A DNA stretch of 32,245 bases from JANXQG01 sp037147235 (GCA_037147235.1 JBAWVO010000039.1:1-32245); one strand, 5' to 3'; shown: positions 16,144-24,036, numbered from the stretch's first letter. The notes: generated from the letters alone by a model not told the origin. Program-made: numbers and translations.

Positions 16144-17202
16144 ATGCAAGCGACTCTTGGAGAACTGGCCCTTTTGGTAGGTGGTCAAGTGGTGGGGTCG
16201 GAAGATCTCGTGGTTCACGGGGCTGCACCCCTGCGAGACGCCTTGCTTGGACAGATTACGATGGTCGATTCCGTGGAACGCGCCCGTAATTTGGCCGGTA
16301 GCAAGGCATCGGCCGTGGTTTGCCCGCGGTTGTTCGTTCCCGAGGGTAGGCCGGTCCTACTCGTCGACGACGTCCATCTGGCCTTTTCCAAGATTGTAAT
16401 TCATTTTCACCCGCCGCGTATACAGAAGCGGATCGGCGTCAGTCCGTTGGCGGCGGTCAGCCCCACGGCGGTAGTGGAGGCCGATGTTGACATCCATCCG
16501 TATGCCACGATCGGCGACGACGTGACGATCGGCAGCGGCTCGACGATCCATTCCGGCGCGCACATTATGGCCGGATCGGAGATCGGCGAGAATGTGACGA
16601 TCTACCCTGGCGCGGTACTCTATGAGAATACGATCGTCGGTGCCCGGTCAATCATCCATGCCGCCGCAGTACTGGGTGCCACCGGATTTGGTTTCGACCT
16701 GGTCGAAGGCTGCCACCGTCTCACGGCCCAGTTGGGTAACGTCATGGTTGGCACGGATGTCGAGGTCGGTGCCGGTTCAACGATCGACCGCGGCACCTAC
16801 GGCCCGACGGTTGTCGGTGACGGCACGAAAATTGACGACCAGGTGATGATCGCCCACAATTGCCATCTCGGCCGACACAACATGCTTTGTTCCCAGGTTG
16901 GCATTGCCGGCAGTTCGACGACGGGCGATTACGTCGTCCTGGCCGGGCAGGTCGGTGTCCGCGATCACGTACATATTGGTAGTGGGTCGGTTGTCGGTGC
17001 CAAGGGCGGCATCATCAATGACGTGCCCGACGGCAGTCGCTACATTGGCATCCCTGCCACGCCGGAGCGCGAGCAGAAGCTGCGTCTGGCGGTGATCACT
17101 AGGCTGCCGGAGATGCGGCACCAGCTCAAGGCCCTCCAGCACACGGTCGATAAGCTCGTCGTGCAGATCGCCGCATTGGAGCAGAATGACGCCGTCCCGT
17201 GA
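16144..17202 (+). CDS. lpxD: UDP-3-O-acylglucosamine N-acyltransferase LpxD
   Basis: The third step of lipid A synthesis: transfer of a hydroxyacyl chain from ACP to the 2-amino group of UDP-3-O-acyl-glucosamine, in the cytoplasm. The 352-residue protein has the N-terminal uridine-binding domain (about 1-100, with AAPLRDALLGQITMVDS and VLLVDDVHLAFSKI). A left-handed beta-helix of hexapeptide repeats (about 105-320) carries the catalytic-His motif IAHNCHLGRHN near 236 and GGIAGSST-like QVGIAGSSTTGDYV. A helical C-terminal extension ends the protein. Length and motifs are normal. It is followed by lpxI, with a 7-bp array and hairpin between them. This shows an LPS-type outer membrane, as known for planctomycetes. 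Confidence 0.95.
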   Translation: MQATLGELALLVGGQVVGSEDLVVHGAAPLRDALLGQITMVDSVERARNLAGSKASAVVCPRLFVPEGRPVLLVDDVHLAFSKIVIHFHPPRIQKRIGVSPLAAVSPTAVVEADVDIHPYATIGDDVTIGSGSTIHSGAHIMAGSEIGENVTIYPGAVLYENTIVGARSIIHAAAVLGATGFGFDLVEGCHRLTAQLGNVMVGTDVEVGAGSTIDRGTYGPTVVGDGTKIDDQVMIAHNCHLGRHNMLCSQVGIAGSSTTGDYVVLAGQVGVRDHVHIGSGSVVGAKGGIINDVPDGSRYIGIPATPEREQKLRLAVITRLPEMRHQLKALQHTVDKLVVQIAALEQNDAVP

Positions 17203-17241
17203 CCGGCTGTGTAACCGGACAAATGATGAACGACAAAGAGG

Positions 17242-17321
17242 AATGACGAATGACGAATGACGAATGACGAAAAATTGCGGTTGTCCGGTTCTTCGTCATT
17301 CGTCATTCGTCATTCGTCATT
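17242..17321. repeat. Inverted pair of AATGACG heptad arrays before lpxI
   Basis: Four units of AATGACG plus AA (17242-17271) are perfectly complementary to 17292-17321 on the other strand: a 30-bp stem with a 20-nt loop. The 3' arm ends 5 nt before the lpxI ATG at 17327. The lpxD-lpxI transcript would carry this as a long hairpin. Confidence 0.95.
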
Positions 17322-17326
17322 TGAGT

Positions 17327-18208
17327 ATGCAGCATTTCACTTCCACTCCACCCGCCTCGCTTCCACCGGCCCCAGCCCGCATTGGCCTGATGGCCGGCTG
17401 GGGACGCTATCCGCTTTTGGTTGCTGAAGCCCTGCGGCGGCAAGGGTCGGAAGTCTACTGTTTGGGTGCGGTCGGTCACGCCGATCCCAAGTTGGCCGAA
17501 ATATGCCGGAACTTTCAGTGGAGCGGCTTGGCCCGCTTTGGTGCTGCCATCCGTTACTTCAAGCGTCATGCCGTAACCGACGTGATCATGGCGGGCAAGA
17601 TCCACAAGGTGCTGCTCTTCCAGCCGTGGATGATCTTGCGGAACATGCCCGACTTGCGGACCTACCGCATGTTCATTCCGCACTTTCTCACGCGCAGCAA
17701 GGACTGCAAAGACGACACGCTCCTGGGTGCGATCGTGCAGGAGTTTGCGCGCGAGGGGATGCGATTTGGCCGTCCGACCGACTACGCCGCGGAACTTTTG
17801 GTGAGCAAGGGCCAATTGACCCGCCGTGGCCCGTCGGCCTGGCAGTGGAAGGACATTCACTTTGGCTGGAAGCTGGCGAAGGAGATGGGCCGCCTGGACG
17901 TTGGCCAGAGCGTGGCCGTCAAAGACCAAGCCGTACTGGCGATCGAGGCCGTTGAAGGCACCGACGAGTGCATCCGCCGCGCGGGCGTTCTCTGCCGTGC
18001 CGGCGGCTTTACCGTGGTCAAGGTGGCCAAGCCGCAACAGGATATGCGCTACGACGTGCCGACGATTGGGATGCGGACCGTCGAAAACATCGCCTCGTCC
18101 GGCGGCCGTGTGCTGGCCATTGAGGCCAGCCGGACCATTCTGCTGGATGGGCCTGAAGTGATCGACTTCGCTGATCGCCACGGCTTGGTGATCGTGGCGA
18201 TTGACTAA
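17327..18208 (+). CDS. lpxI: UDP-2,3-diacylglucosamine pyrophosphatase LpxI
   Basis: A 293-residue protein of the LpxI (DUF1009) family, which cleaves UDP-2,3-diacylglucosamine to lipid X and UMP. It replaces LpxH in many bacteria. Family features are IGLMAGWGRYPLLVAEALRRQG at the N-terminus, VIMAGKIHK, DDTLLGAIVQEFAREG, KDQAVLAIEAVEGTDECIRRAG, and the C-terminal catalytic region DMRYDVPTIGMRTVENI followed by GGRVLAIEASRTILLD. The ATG at 17327 is the first in-frame ATG after the heptad hairpin; sequence upstream is repeat DNA. The start has only a weak GAG before it, so translation may depend on the hairpin or on readthrough from lpxD. The stop meets the broken DUF1444-like gene tail to tail. 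Confidence 0.92.
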   Translation: MQHFTSTPPASLPPAPARIGLMAGWGRYPLLVAEALRRQGSEVYCLGAVGHADPKLAEICRNFQWSGLARFGAAIRYFKRHAVTDVIMAGKIHKVLLFQPWMILRNMPDLRTYRMFIPHFLTRSKDCKDDTLLGAIVQEFAREGMRFGRPTDYAAELLVSKGQLTRRGPSAWQWKDIHFGWKLAKEMGRLDVGQSVAVKDQAVLAIEAVEGTDECIRRAGVLCRAGGFTVVKVAKPQQDMRYDVPTIGMRTVENIASSGGRVLAIEASRTILLDGPEVIDFADRHGLVIVAID

Positions 18209-18820
18209 AATGCACTTCCCATTGCGGTGAGTTGCTCTGCCGACGGAAACGCTCGTACGCAGTAACGAGGTGGATAACGAAAATGTTCTTGTTCGTCTTG
18301 GCGTGCAGGCGGTCGAGCAGTTCTTTCTGTTCGGCGTAGTCTCGCCCCATGGCGTCGAAGTAAAGACGGCGGAACGGCTTGTGCAACGGATGCGTGACGT
18401 CCGGCATCCAGGGCACCCACTCGTCGCCGTCAAACCGCACGGCAATCGATGAGATGGGCCGAAGCTGATCGAGGGCCTCGGTTGCCATCTTCAGCATGGC
18501 ATCCAGCCCTTCGTATCAAAATGCGAGCGCGAGCGCACAATCGGCAGCAAGTCAGGCTTAACGTCCTCGAAATCTTCAGGCATGTCGTGGAGCAGGCTGA
18601 ACCAGTTCCGTACCCAGTGCCGGATGACTCGGTCGCGATTTTCTTCATCTGCCGCACAATATTCCTTGTAGGCGTTGCCCAGCATCAACGCCGCCGAACG
18701 CTCGCCCTCGCCGCGAAGGCGAAATTCCTCGGGCAGGTAGGCGATAGGCCCCTTCTCGCCAGCCTGTTGGATTCGGTCGATCATGAGCTGGGCGAAATCG
18801 TCTTTGTTGGATTCGGTCAC
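18205..18820 (-). pseudogene. Decayed YtpQ/DUF1444-like gene, internal deletion and frameshift
   Basis: Two minus-strand frames carry matching halves of one family. 18820-18491 reads VTESNKDDFAQLMIDRIQQ ... EEFRLRGEGE ... LGNAYKEYCAA ... EDVKPDLLPIVRSRSHFD and then stops after TKGWMPC. A different frame from about 18505 down reads LDAMLKMATEALDQLRPISSIAVRFDGDEWVPW ... DYAEQKELLDRLHAKTNKNIFV, and then drifts without a family-like end. Recalled YtpQ has VIRSTSF and PITSLSF about 120 residues apart; here they are almost adjacent and out of frame. So the middle of the gene seems deleted and the 3' end is also damaged. The family assignment is from memory and moderate; the frame break is plain. 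Confidence 0.6.
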
Positions 18821-19008
18821 GAGAGTAGAGTGAAATGCAAGGCCCGCCGAGCGGAACCGGGTGTCGCGGCACAAGTGAAGTTATCGTATCAGAATACGAG
18901 ACAACGGCCGGTTCCGCAAGCCACCCTAGGCAAAGACCGTGTGGTCGGCCCCGGATGCAACGCGCGTGGAAAATGAAAGAAAGATTCCGAATACAAGGTA
19001 GGCTATGC

Positions 19009-19036
19009 TTGACTTCACACTACATTGTATTACAAT
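19009..19036 (+). promoter_or_regulatory. Sigma-70 promoter with palindromic operator for RHH/RelE pair
   Basis: TTGACT (19009-19014) and TACAAT (19031-19036) are separated by 16 nt. A perfect odd palindrome ATTGTA-T-TACAAT (19024-19036) overlaps the -10 box, the expected place for an antitoxin operator. Transcription would begin near 19043. Confidence 0.75.
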
Positions 19037-19047
19037 ACGGAAAACGA

Positions 19048-19080
19048 GGTAACAATAAGGTAACAATAAGGTAACAATAA
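19048..19080 (+). repeat. Three perfect 11-bp direct repeats in the antitoxin leader
   Basis: GGTAACAATAA is repeated three times without error, ending 2 nt before the antitoxin ATG. Each junction makes an AAGG Shine-Dalgarno-like core; the nearest is about 11 nt before the start. The 11-bp period is close to one DNA helical turn. Confidence 0.92.
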
Positions 19081-19082
19081 GC

Positions 19083-19295
19083 ATGGTGTTCTCCATTCGC
19101 CTTTCTGAAGAATTGGTTAAAGAGTTAGATCAGATTGCAGCGGAAACGGAACGTCCCCGGTCGTTTCACGTCCAGCGTGCAATCGAGACCTACCTCCGCG
19201 AATTCGCCGACTTGCAGATTGCTTTGGACCGTCTGCGCGATCCAGGTGATGCCGTCGTCTCGGGTCGGGATATTAGGAAGTCCCTTGGCATATAG
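19083..19295 (+). CDS. Ribbon-helix-helix antitoxin
   Basis: A 70-residue protein. The first 50 residues (FSIRLSEELVKELDQIAAETERPRSFHVQRAIETYLREF) form a ribbon-helix-helix DNA-binding domain of the CopG/RelB/ParD kind. The C-terminal tail (ALDRLRDPGDAVVSGRDIRKSLGI) would wrap the toxin; the DPGDxVVSxxEIRxxLG pattern is common in RelB-like antitoxins. It is the first gene of a two-gene unit, with the toxin start 11 nt inside its 3' end. It is expected to repress its own promoter at 19009-19036, with the palindrome and the 11-bp repeats as candidate binding sites. Confidence 0.9.
   Translation: MVFSIRLSEELVKELDQIAAETERPRSFHVQRAIETYLREFADLQIALDRLRDPGDAVVSGRDIRKSLGI
19275..19278 (+). promoter_or_regulatory. 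Shine-Dalgarno deciding a TTG start of the toxin
   Basis: AGGA inside the antitoxin gene is followed by 6 nt and TTG at 19285. The sequence after this TTG immediately reads as RelE (AYRISYKKSVHKDL), which makes TTG the likely initiator. Confidence 0.6.
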
Positions 19296-19539
19296 AATCT
19301 CCTACAAGAAGAGTGTTCATAAAGATCTGGCTTCTCTGTCCAAGGCGGAGGCGCGGCGGGTTCTCGACAAGATCGAGAAGGAACTGACAACCCTTCCCGA
19401 GTGTTGCCTTCCCTTGAAAGGACAGTTCGCAGGTCTTCGCAAACTTCGCGTAGGCGACTACCGCGTCATCTTCGTTGTCCAGGAAGAAGAGGTTCTGGTA
19501 CTCAGGATCGGGCATCGGCGAGAAATTTACGATCGCTGA
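19285..19539 (+). CDS. RelE/ParE-family toxin
   Basis: An 84-residue RelE-fold protein: ISYKKSVHKDLASLSKAEARRVLDKIEKELTTLP (two helices), then the beta-sheet core LKGQFAGLRKLRVGDYRVIFVVQEEEVLVLRIGHRREIYDR. The basic residues in LRVGDYRVIF and GHRREIY match the ribosome-dependent mRNA-cleaving RelE group more than gyrase-poisoning ParE, but this is not decisive. It begins at TTG 19285, overlapping the antitoxin by 11 nt, so the two are translationally coupled. No ATG or GTG fits the family start. It ends 27 nt before the DUF1573 gene. Confidence 0.9.
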   Translation: MAYRISYKKSVHKDLASLSKAEARRVLDKIEKELTTLPECCLPLKGQFAGLRKLRVGDYRVIFVVQEEEVLVLRIGHRREIYDR

Positions 19540-19566
19540 GACTGGAAACAGCGATGGAGGATGGGC

Positions 19567-20739
19567 ATGAGAATCTTGGCGACAATCCTCGTGGCGACGG
19601 TATGTGGTGTAGGTGTGGGCTATGGTACGGCCGTGCTGAAAATTCGTCAGCACCCCTCGGAAGGCGTGTCCGAAAAACAACCTTCGGCTGGCGGCAGCCA
19701 AGTGGCCGTTGACCAGGAGGAGTTCGACTTCGGCAAAATGGACTCCAGCGAGAACGGCAAGCACGAGTTCATCTTCACCAATCGAGGGGATCATTCCCTC
19801 ACTCTCAACCCAGGATCCACTTCGTGTAGTTGCACCGTAAGCGAAATTAAGGATAATGATCTGGCCCCAGGCCAATCGACCAAGGTGCTGGTCTCATGGC
19901 GGTCGAAGGGACGAATTGGCCCATTTCAGCAGAGCCTAACGATCGTTACCAGCGATCCGCTTCGGCCGGAGGTCACTTTGACGATCCAAGGCGAGTATAC
20001 CCGCTCAGTGTACGCCGATCCCGACGAATTGGCCTATGGTCAAATTTCCGGAACCGAACCCATAGTACGCGAAGCCTGTATTTTATGCAATTTACCCAGG
20101 CAGCAAATTAAGATTCAAGGGCACCAAATGTCGAATCCCGGCCTGGAAAAGTTTTTCCAGGTCGATGACGTGCCCCTAGGGGCCGACGAGCTTCGTAAGT
20201 ACAAGGGAGTGACGAATGGGGTTCTAGTCCGTGTTACGGTAAAACCGGGGTTGCCTCTGGGGTCGTTTCAACAGACAATCTGTCTAAGCACCAATCTGCC
20301 GGCGGTTTCGGAGATCGATCTGCCGCTGTTCGGATCGGTGGGCGAAGTCTCCCTGATCGGATCCGGTTGGAGAAGTGACACCGGTGTGCTGGATATCGGC
20401 GTAGTCGAAGGCCACGGCGTCACGCAGCGGAAACTTATTGTACTGGTGCGTGGATCGAATGCCAAGGAGATGAAGTTCAAGGTCGCGAGTATCGAGCCTG
20501 ACTTCTTGGACGTGAAGCTGGGCAAAACGACCGTGGCGGACACATCATGCACTCTTTCACAAACCGAATTGTTGATCGAAATTCCCACAATCGAAATCCT
20601 CAAAAGAAAAAGGAAATCGCCTGCCAACTATATGGGCGCGGAAAACGGAAAACTCGGCGAGATTCTCTTGGAAGCAATCCCTCCCCGGGTCTACTCGTTG
20701 CGGATTCGTGTTCGCTTCGCGGTGGTGGACGGAAGTTGA
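19567..20739 (+). CDS. DUF1573 exported protein
   Basis: A 390-residue protein with an N-terminal membrane or signal helix (ILATILVATVCGVGVGYGTAVL). A DUF1573 domain follows at about 45-135: FDFGKMDSSENGKHEFIFTNRGDHSLTL, then SCSCTVSEIKDNDLAPGQSTKVLVSW. This Ig-like fold has an unassigned function and is abundant in Bacteroidetes and planctomycetes. The rest, about 140-390, looks like further beta-rich Ig-like modules (SVYADPDELAYGQISGTEPIVREACI; FQQTICLSTNLP). The second ATG at 19567 is used because GGAGG lies exactly 6 nt upstream; ATG 19561 abuts that site. The stop overlaps the start of the next gene (TGATG), so it is probably co-translated with the multihaem lipoprotein. Confidence 0.85.
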   Translation: MRILATILVATVCGVGVGYGTAVLKIRQHPSEGVSEKQPSAGGSQVAVDQEEFDFGKMDSSENGKHEFIFTNRGDHSLTLNPGSTSCSCTVSEIKDNDLAPGQSTKVLVSWRSKGRIGPFQQSLTIVTSDPLRPEVTLTIQGEYTRSVYADPDELAYGQISGTEPIVREACILCNLPRQQIKIQGHQMSNPGLEKFFQVDDVPLGADELRKYKGVTNGVLVRVTVKPGLPLGSFQQTICLSTNLPAVSEIDLPLFGSVGEVSLIGSGWRSDTGVLDIGVVEGHGVTQRKLIVLVRGSNAKEMKFKVASIEPDFLDVKLGKTTVADTSCTLSQTELLIEIPTIEILKRKRKSPANYMGAENGKLGEILLEAIPPRVYSLRIRVRFAVVDGS

Positions 20740-22988
20740 TGACTGCCCGAAAAGTAGTAAGGGAAGATCCCAAATCACCTATGAAAACCAGATCACGGAT
20801 GCGCACGCCGGTGGCCGGCCGGACCTGCCTGCTCGTTTTTTTATGCCTGTCGGCAGGCTGTTGGGATTCTCAATCCAAGCAAGAGGTCAGCGATCAACCA
20901 ACGGGTTCGGGCAGCGGCACCACCGTGTCAAACGACCAACGTTTGCAGAAGACCACGGAATCCGGTTCAGCAAAAAAATCCGCCGCGACCCTTCCGGTGC
21001 CCAGTTCGGCCGATGAGCTTGGGTTCAATCGCACATGGAAACCCAAACCAACGCCACCGGCAAAGTCCTCGGGAACCACACTCGCCGTCGTCGTTCAGGC
21101 AGGAGCCGAAGACAATCGCTATGCCGAGTTGGCACCTGCGCCGGTTGTTGCAAACCAAGGGGAGTCGAACAAGACGCCGGCCTACGATCCGCGTTCCGCG
21201 GAGCAGAAGCATGCGGAACCGGCCAAGCTTGGCTCAACGACAAGCGATGCTCCATCGGTTGATAATCCTCTTCGCGATCCCCGCGGAGCCACGATGACGG
21301 GTCGACCGGAAGCCCCGCCGCAACCCACGGTGGTGCCCGAGCCAGCCAGCGCGATACCCGAGAAGCCTTCGTCGTCGGTCACTCTTCCGCCACAGCTCGC
21401 GCCGAAGTCAGAACTGATCATCCAGACCAAACCCAACGAGGCAACTACCGCACCGTCACCCATGCCAGCGATGCCCGTTGCCCCCATGACCGAGAAAAAA
21501 ACGGTGCCTAAGGTGCCCGACCTGGGGCCGGCCAAACGAGGTCCGCGGACGAACAAGAACAGCGGCGTGCCGTTCGATCCGATCAAGGAGAATGGTCCGA
21601 TCTTCGTCGATTGGCCCAAGCCCAAGCTGGCACTGGTGATCACGGGCCAGCAGAATGGCTATCTGGAGCCGTGCGGATGTGCGGGCCTAGATCGCATGAA
21701 GGGTGGAATGAGCCGCCGTTACTCGCTATTCCGCCAGCTTCGCGAGAAGGACTGGCCGGTCGTTGGCATTGATGTCGGCGGTATCGGTAAGGGTTTTGGC
21801 AAACAGGCTGAACTGAGGTTCCAGATTGCCATCAACGCCATGAGCGAGATGCGCTACAGCGCCGCTGCGCTTGGTCTGACGGATCTGCACCTGCCCACTC
21901 CGGAGGTCATGGCCCTGACCATGCCGGCCGATGCCAAGAAGAAGACGATGTTTGTTTCTGGCAATGTTGGTCTGTTTGAATTCAACGAATCGCTGCTGCC
22001 GCGGACGCAATTGATCGCCGCCGGCTACAAGACAATCGGCATCACTTCCGTGCTGGGAAAAACCTACCTGGAGCAACTGGCTGGCAACTCCGATTTGAAG
22101 ATGACCAGTCCCGAGAAGCTGTTGAACGAGGCGGTGCCCATGCTGAAGTCGCGGGCCAACTATCTGATCCTGCTGGCGCACACGACCCATGAGGAGGCGA
22201 TCGAACTAGCCAATAAGTATCCCGACTTCGATCTTGTGATTTGCGCGGAGGGGGGAGCCGAGCCGCCGGCCCAGGCCAAGGAGATCCATAAGGGCGGCAC
22301 GAAACTGATCGAAGTGGGCGAGAAGGGGATGTACGCCGTGGTGCTGGGCATGTTCGACGATCCCCAGCAACCTCTGCGCTACCAGCGTGTGACGCTCGAC
22401 TCACGATTCCCAGCCTCGCCGGAGATGCTCGCCTTGATGGCCGCCTACCAGGGCCAGCTCAAGGATCTGGGGCTGAGTGGGCTGGGTATCCGTCCGCTGG
22501 AACATCCGCTCAAGAAGTTTAATGGCGACTTTGTCGGCACCGATGCCTGCACGAAGTGCCACGAAGAATCGTACCGTGTCTGGAAGAAGTCTCCCCACTC
22601 CCGTGCCTTTGCCTCGCTGCAAAACGCCAACCCGCCGCGGAACTTCGATCCGGAATGCATTAGTTGCCATACCGTGGGCTGGCATCCCACGAAGTTCTTT
22701 CCCTATCAAAGTGGTTATCTCAGCGAGAAGGAGAGTCCCAAGTTGCTCAACGTCGGCTGTGAGAACTGTCACGGTCCCGGTCAGGTACACGTTCGGGCCG
22801 AGAACTGGGGCACCAAGGCTGAGCAGATTGCCGCCCGCAAGACCGTCGTGATCACGAAGGAAGAGGCGGCTGATCCGAACTCGCGGAAGCAGAACTGCTG
22901 GTCGTGCCACGATCTGGACAATAGCCCTGAGTTCAAATTCAATCTTTACTGGCCGTATGTAAAGCATTACGAGCACGAGCAGGAGTAG
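20739..22988 (+). CDS. Lipoprotein with phosphoesterase-like and tetrahaem cytochrome c domains
   Basis: A 749-residue protein with a lipoprotein signal ending LSAGC (Cys about 41). A Pro/Thr/Ser-rich disordered linker runs to about 285. A metallophosphoesterase/UshA-like domain follows at about 290-560: LALVITGQQNGYLEPCGCAGLDRMKGGMSRRYSLF, VVGIDVGGIGKGF and LILLAHTTHEEAIELANKYPDFDLVICAEGG. A cytochrome part with four CxxCH haem sites ends the protein: CTKCH near 604, CISCH near 640, CENCH near 674 and CWSCH near 720. The YLEPCGC motif is typical of this phosphoesterase branch. The metal ligands of true 5'-nucleotidases are not all evident, so the domain may not hydrolyse nucleotides. The protein probably sits on the periplasmic side as an electron carrier. 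ATG 20739 overlaps the DUF1573 stop; ATG 20781 is an alternative. Confidence 0.85.
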   Translation: MTARKVVREDPKSPMKTRSRMRTPVAGRTCLLVFLCLSAGCWDSQSKQEVSDQPTGSGSGTTVSNDQRLQKTTESGSAKKSAATLPVPSSADELGFNRTWKPKPTPPAKSSGTTLAVVVQAGAEDNRYAELAPAPVVANQGESNKTPAYDPRSAEQKHAEPAKLGSTTSDAPSVDNPLRDPRGATMTGRPEAPPQPTVVPEPASAIPEKPSSSVTLPPQLAPKSELIIQTKPNEATTAPSPMPAMPVAPMTEKKTVPKVPDLGPAKRGPRTNKNSGVPFDPIKENGPIFVDWPKPKLALVITGQQNGYLEPCGCAGLDRMKGGMSRRYSLFRQLREKDWPVVGIDVGGIGKGFGKQAELRFQIAINAMSEMRYSAAALGLTDLHLPTPEVMALTMPADAKKKTMFVSGNVGLFEFNESLLPRTQLIAAGYKTIGITSVLGKTYLEQLAGNSDLKMTSPEKLLNEAVPMLKSRANYLILLAHTTHEEAIELANKYPDFDLVICAEGGAEPPAQAKEIHKGGTKLIEVGEKGMYAVVLGMFDDPQQPLRYQRVTLDSRFPASPEMLALMAAYQGQLKDLGLSGLGIRPLEHPLKKFNGDFVGTDACTKCHEESYRVWKKSPHSRAFASLQNANPPRNFDPECISCHTVGWHPTKFFPYQSGYLSEKESPKLLNVGCENCHGPGQVHVRAENWGTKAEQIAARKTVVITKEEAADPNSRKQNCWSCHDLDNSPEFKFNLYWPYVKHYEHEQE

Positions 22989-22995
22989 CGTTTCC

Positions 22996-24027
22996 GTGTC
23001 CCAGCCACCTTCTCTAATTCACGTCACCCCCGCCGACCAGCCGACCAGCGTTCCTGAAATTGCGGAAATTCTCTTTCCAGCATATACGGTAGACGGTGGC
23101 CGAGTCAGTCTGGCAGGTTGCGCCTTGGAAGACCGGCTGGTCTTGCAGTTGGTTTACGAACACGGCAGCCAAACGATTGAAGTCTATTTGAATTCGGAAG
23201 GCAAGGAAGTCGATGGCCAACCGATCGCCCTGGATCGGGAGATGAGGTTCGTTGAACTGGCCAATCCGCCCGACCGCCTGGAGGCTGATTTAGAGCGGCT
23301 TTTGGCTGCCGGCAGCCGCCTTGCCGAAGAACGATTGCCCGCCGGGACCAAGGTAGAACTGGCCTGTTGCCGTGCGATCTGGTGCAAGTACGTCGACGGC
23401 AAGTTGCGGTTTGCAATCGCTACGGCCTCAATGGATTTGCCATTTTCCGGTTGGACGCGAACCCTTTCTCCACCGCCGTTTCTTTGTCCTCGCACGGGGG
23501 CAGCAACCTTTCGTCTTGCCGCCACCGACGACGGACGTATCGCTGCGGCCGAGCGGATCGAGGCCTGCGCCGAGACCGGCCGACGTCTGCTGAGTACCGA
23601 GTTGATTCGTTGCGCGGTGACCGGGCGCCGCGTGAGTCCGGAACTGGCTGAAGTTTGCCCTATTAGTGGCCGACGGTTGCTGCGGACCGAGATGGTTCCA
23701 TGTGGCTCTTGTCGCCAGCGAGTTAGCCCGCATGTCGTGGAACGAAACCAGTGCCAGGCATGTCGGCGGTTGAAGGCGGTCAAAAAGGCCGATCCACGCA
23801 TGGCACGCCTCCTGCACGAGCATCCCACGCTGGACCGCTGGCAGCACTGGCGAATGAGCGAAACGTCCCGGGTTTATGTGTTGGTCGTCGCGGGATGGCT
23901 GAAGCGGCTGCTGGTGATCGTGGACAAGGAAACCCTCGAACTTCGCTACATGGCCACGGGCAGCCGGCTTTCGCCCCGATGGACCGAAGTCGAGCCGGTA
24001 CAGTTTGTCTACGTGCTGCGAGAGTAA
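22996..24027 (+). CDS. Cysteine-rich CxxTGRR-repeat protein of unknown function
   Basis: A 343-residue protein I cannot name. Residues 1-170 form an alpha/beta region without recognised motifs. Residues about 190-255 hold a run of short Cys-containing modules: ACAETGRRLLSTELIRC, AVTGRRVSPELAEVC, PISGRRLLRTEMVPC, then GSCRQRVSPHVVERNQCQACRR. The Cys spacing and the repeated x-x-(T/S)GRR suggest stacked zinc-ribbon-like knuckles. The C-terminal 80 residues (WQHWRMSETSRVYVLVVAGWLKRLLVIVD) are hydrophobic in part but not clearly membrane-spanning. The GTG start has AGGAG 10 nt upstream, inside the end of the multihaem gene, suggesting one operon with it. A cytoplasmic location is likely, as there is no signal. 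Confidence 0.75.
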   Translation: MSQPPSLIHVTPADQPTSVPEIAEILFPAYTVDGGRVSLAGCALEDRLVLQLVYEHGSQTIEVYLNSEGKEVDGQPIALDREMRFVELANPPDRLEADLERLLAAGSRLAEERLPAGTKVELACCRAIWCKYVDGKLRFAIATASMDLPFSGWTRTLSPPPFLCPRTGAATFRLAATDDGRIAAAERIEACAETGRRLLSTELIRCAVTGRRVSPELAEVCPISGRRLLRTEMVPCGSCRQRVSPHVVERNQCQACRRLKAVKKADPRMARLLHEHPTLDRWQHWRMSETSRVYVLVVAGWLKRLLVIVDKETLELRYMATGSRLSPRWTEVEPVQFVYVLRE

Positions 24028-24036
24028 GCTTCCTTC

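Noticed and set aside
17242..17321. CRISPR-like array
   Set aside because: The units are 7 bp in direct tandem without spacers and are followed by their inverted copy; this is not a CRISPR architecture.
17303..18445. A 380-residue minus-strand frame across lpxI
   Set aside because: Its sequence is antisense to LpxI for most of its length and includes repeat-encoded residues; only the part beyond 18205 belongs to the decayed DUF1444-like gene, in another frame.
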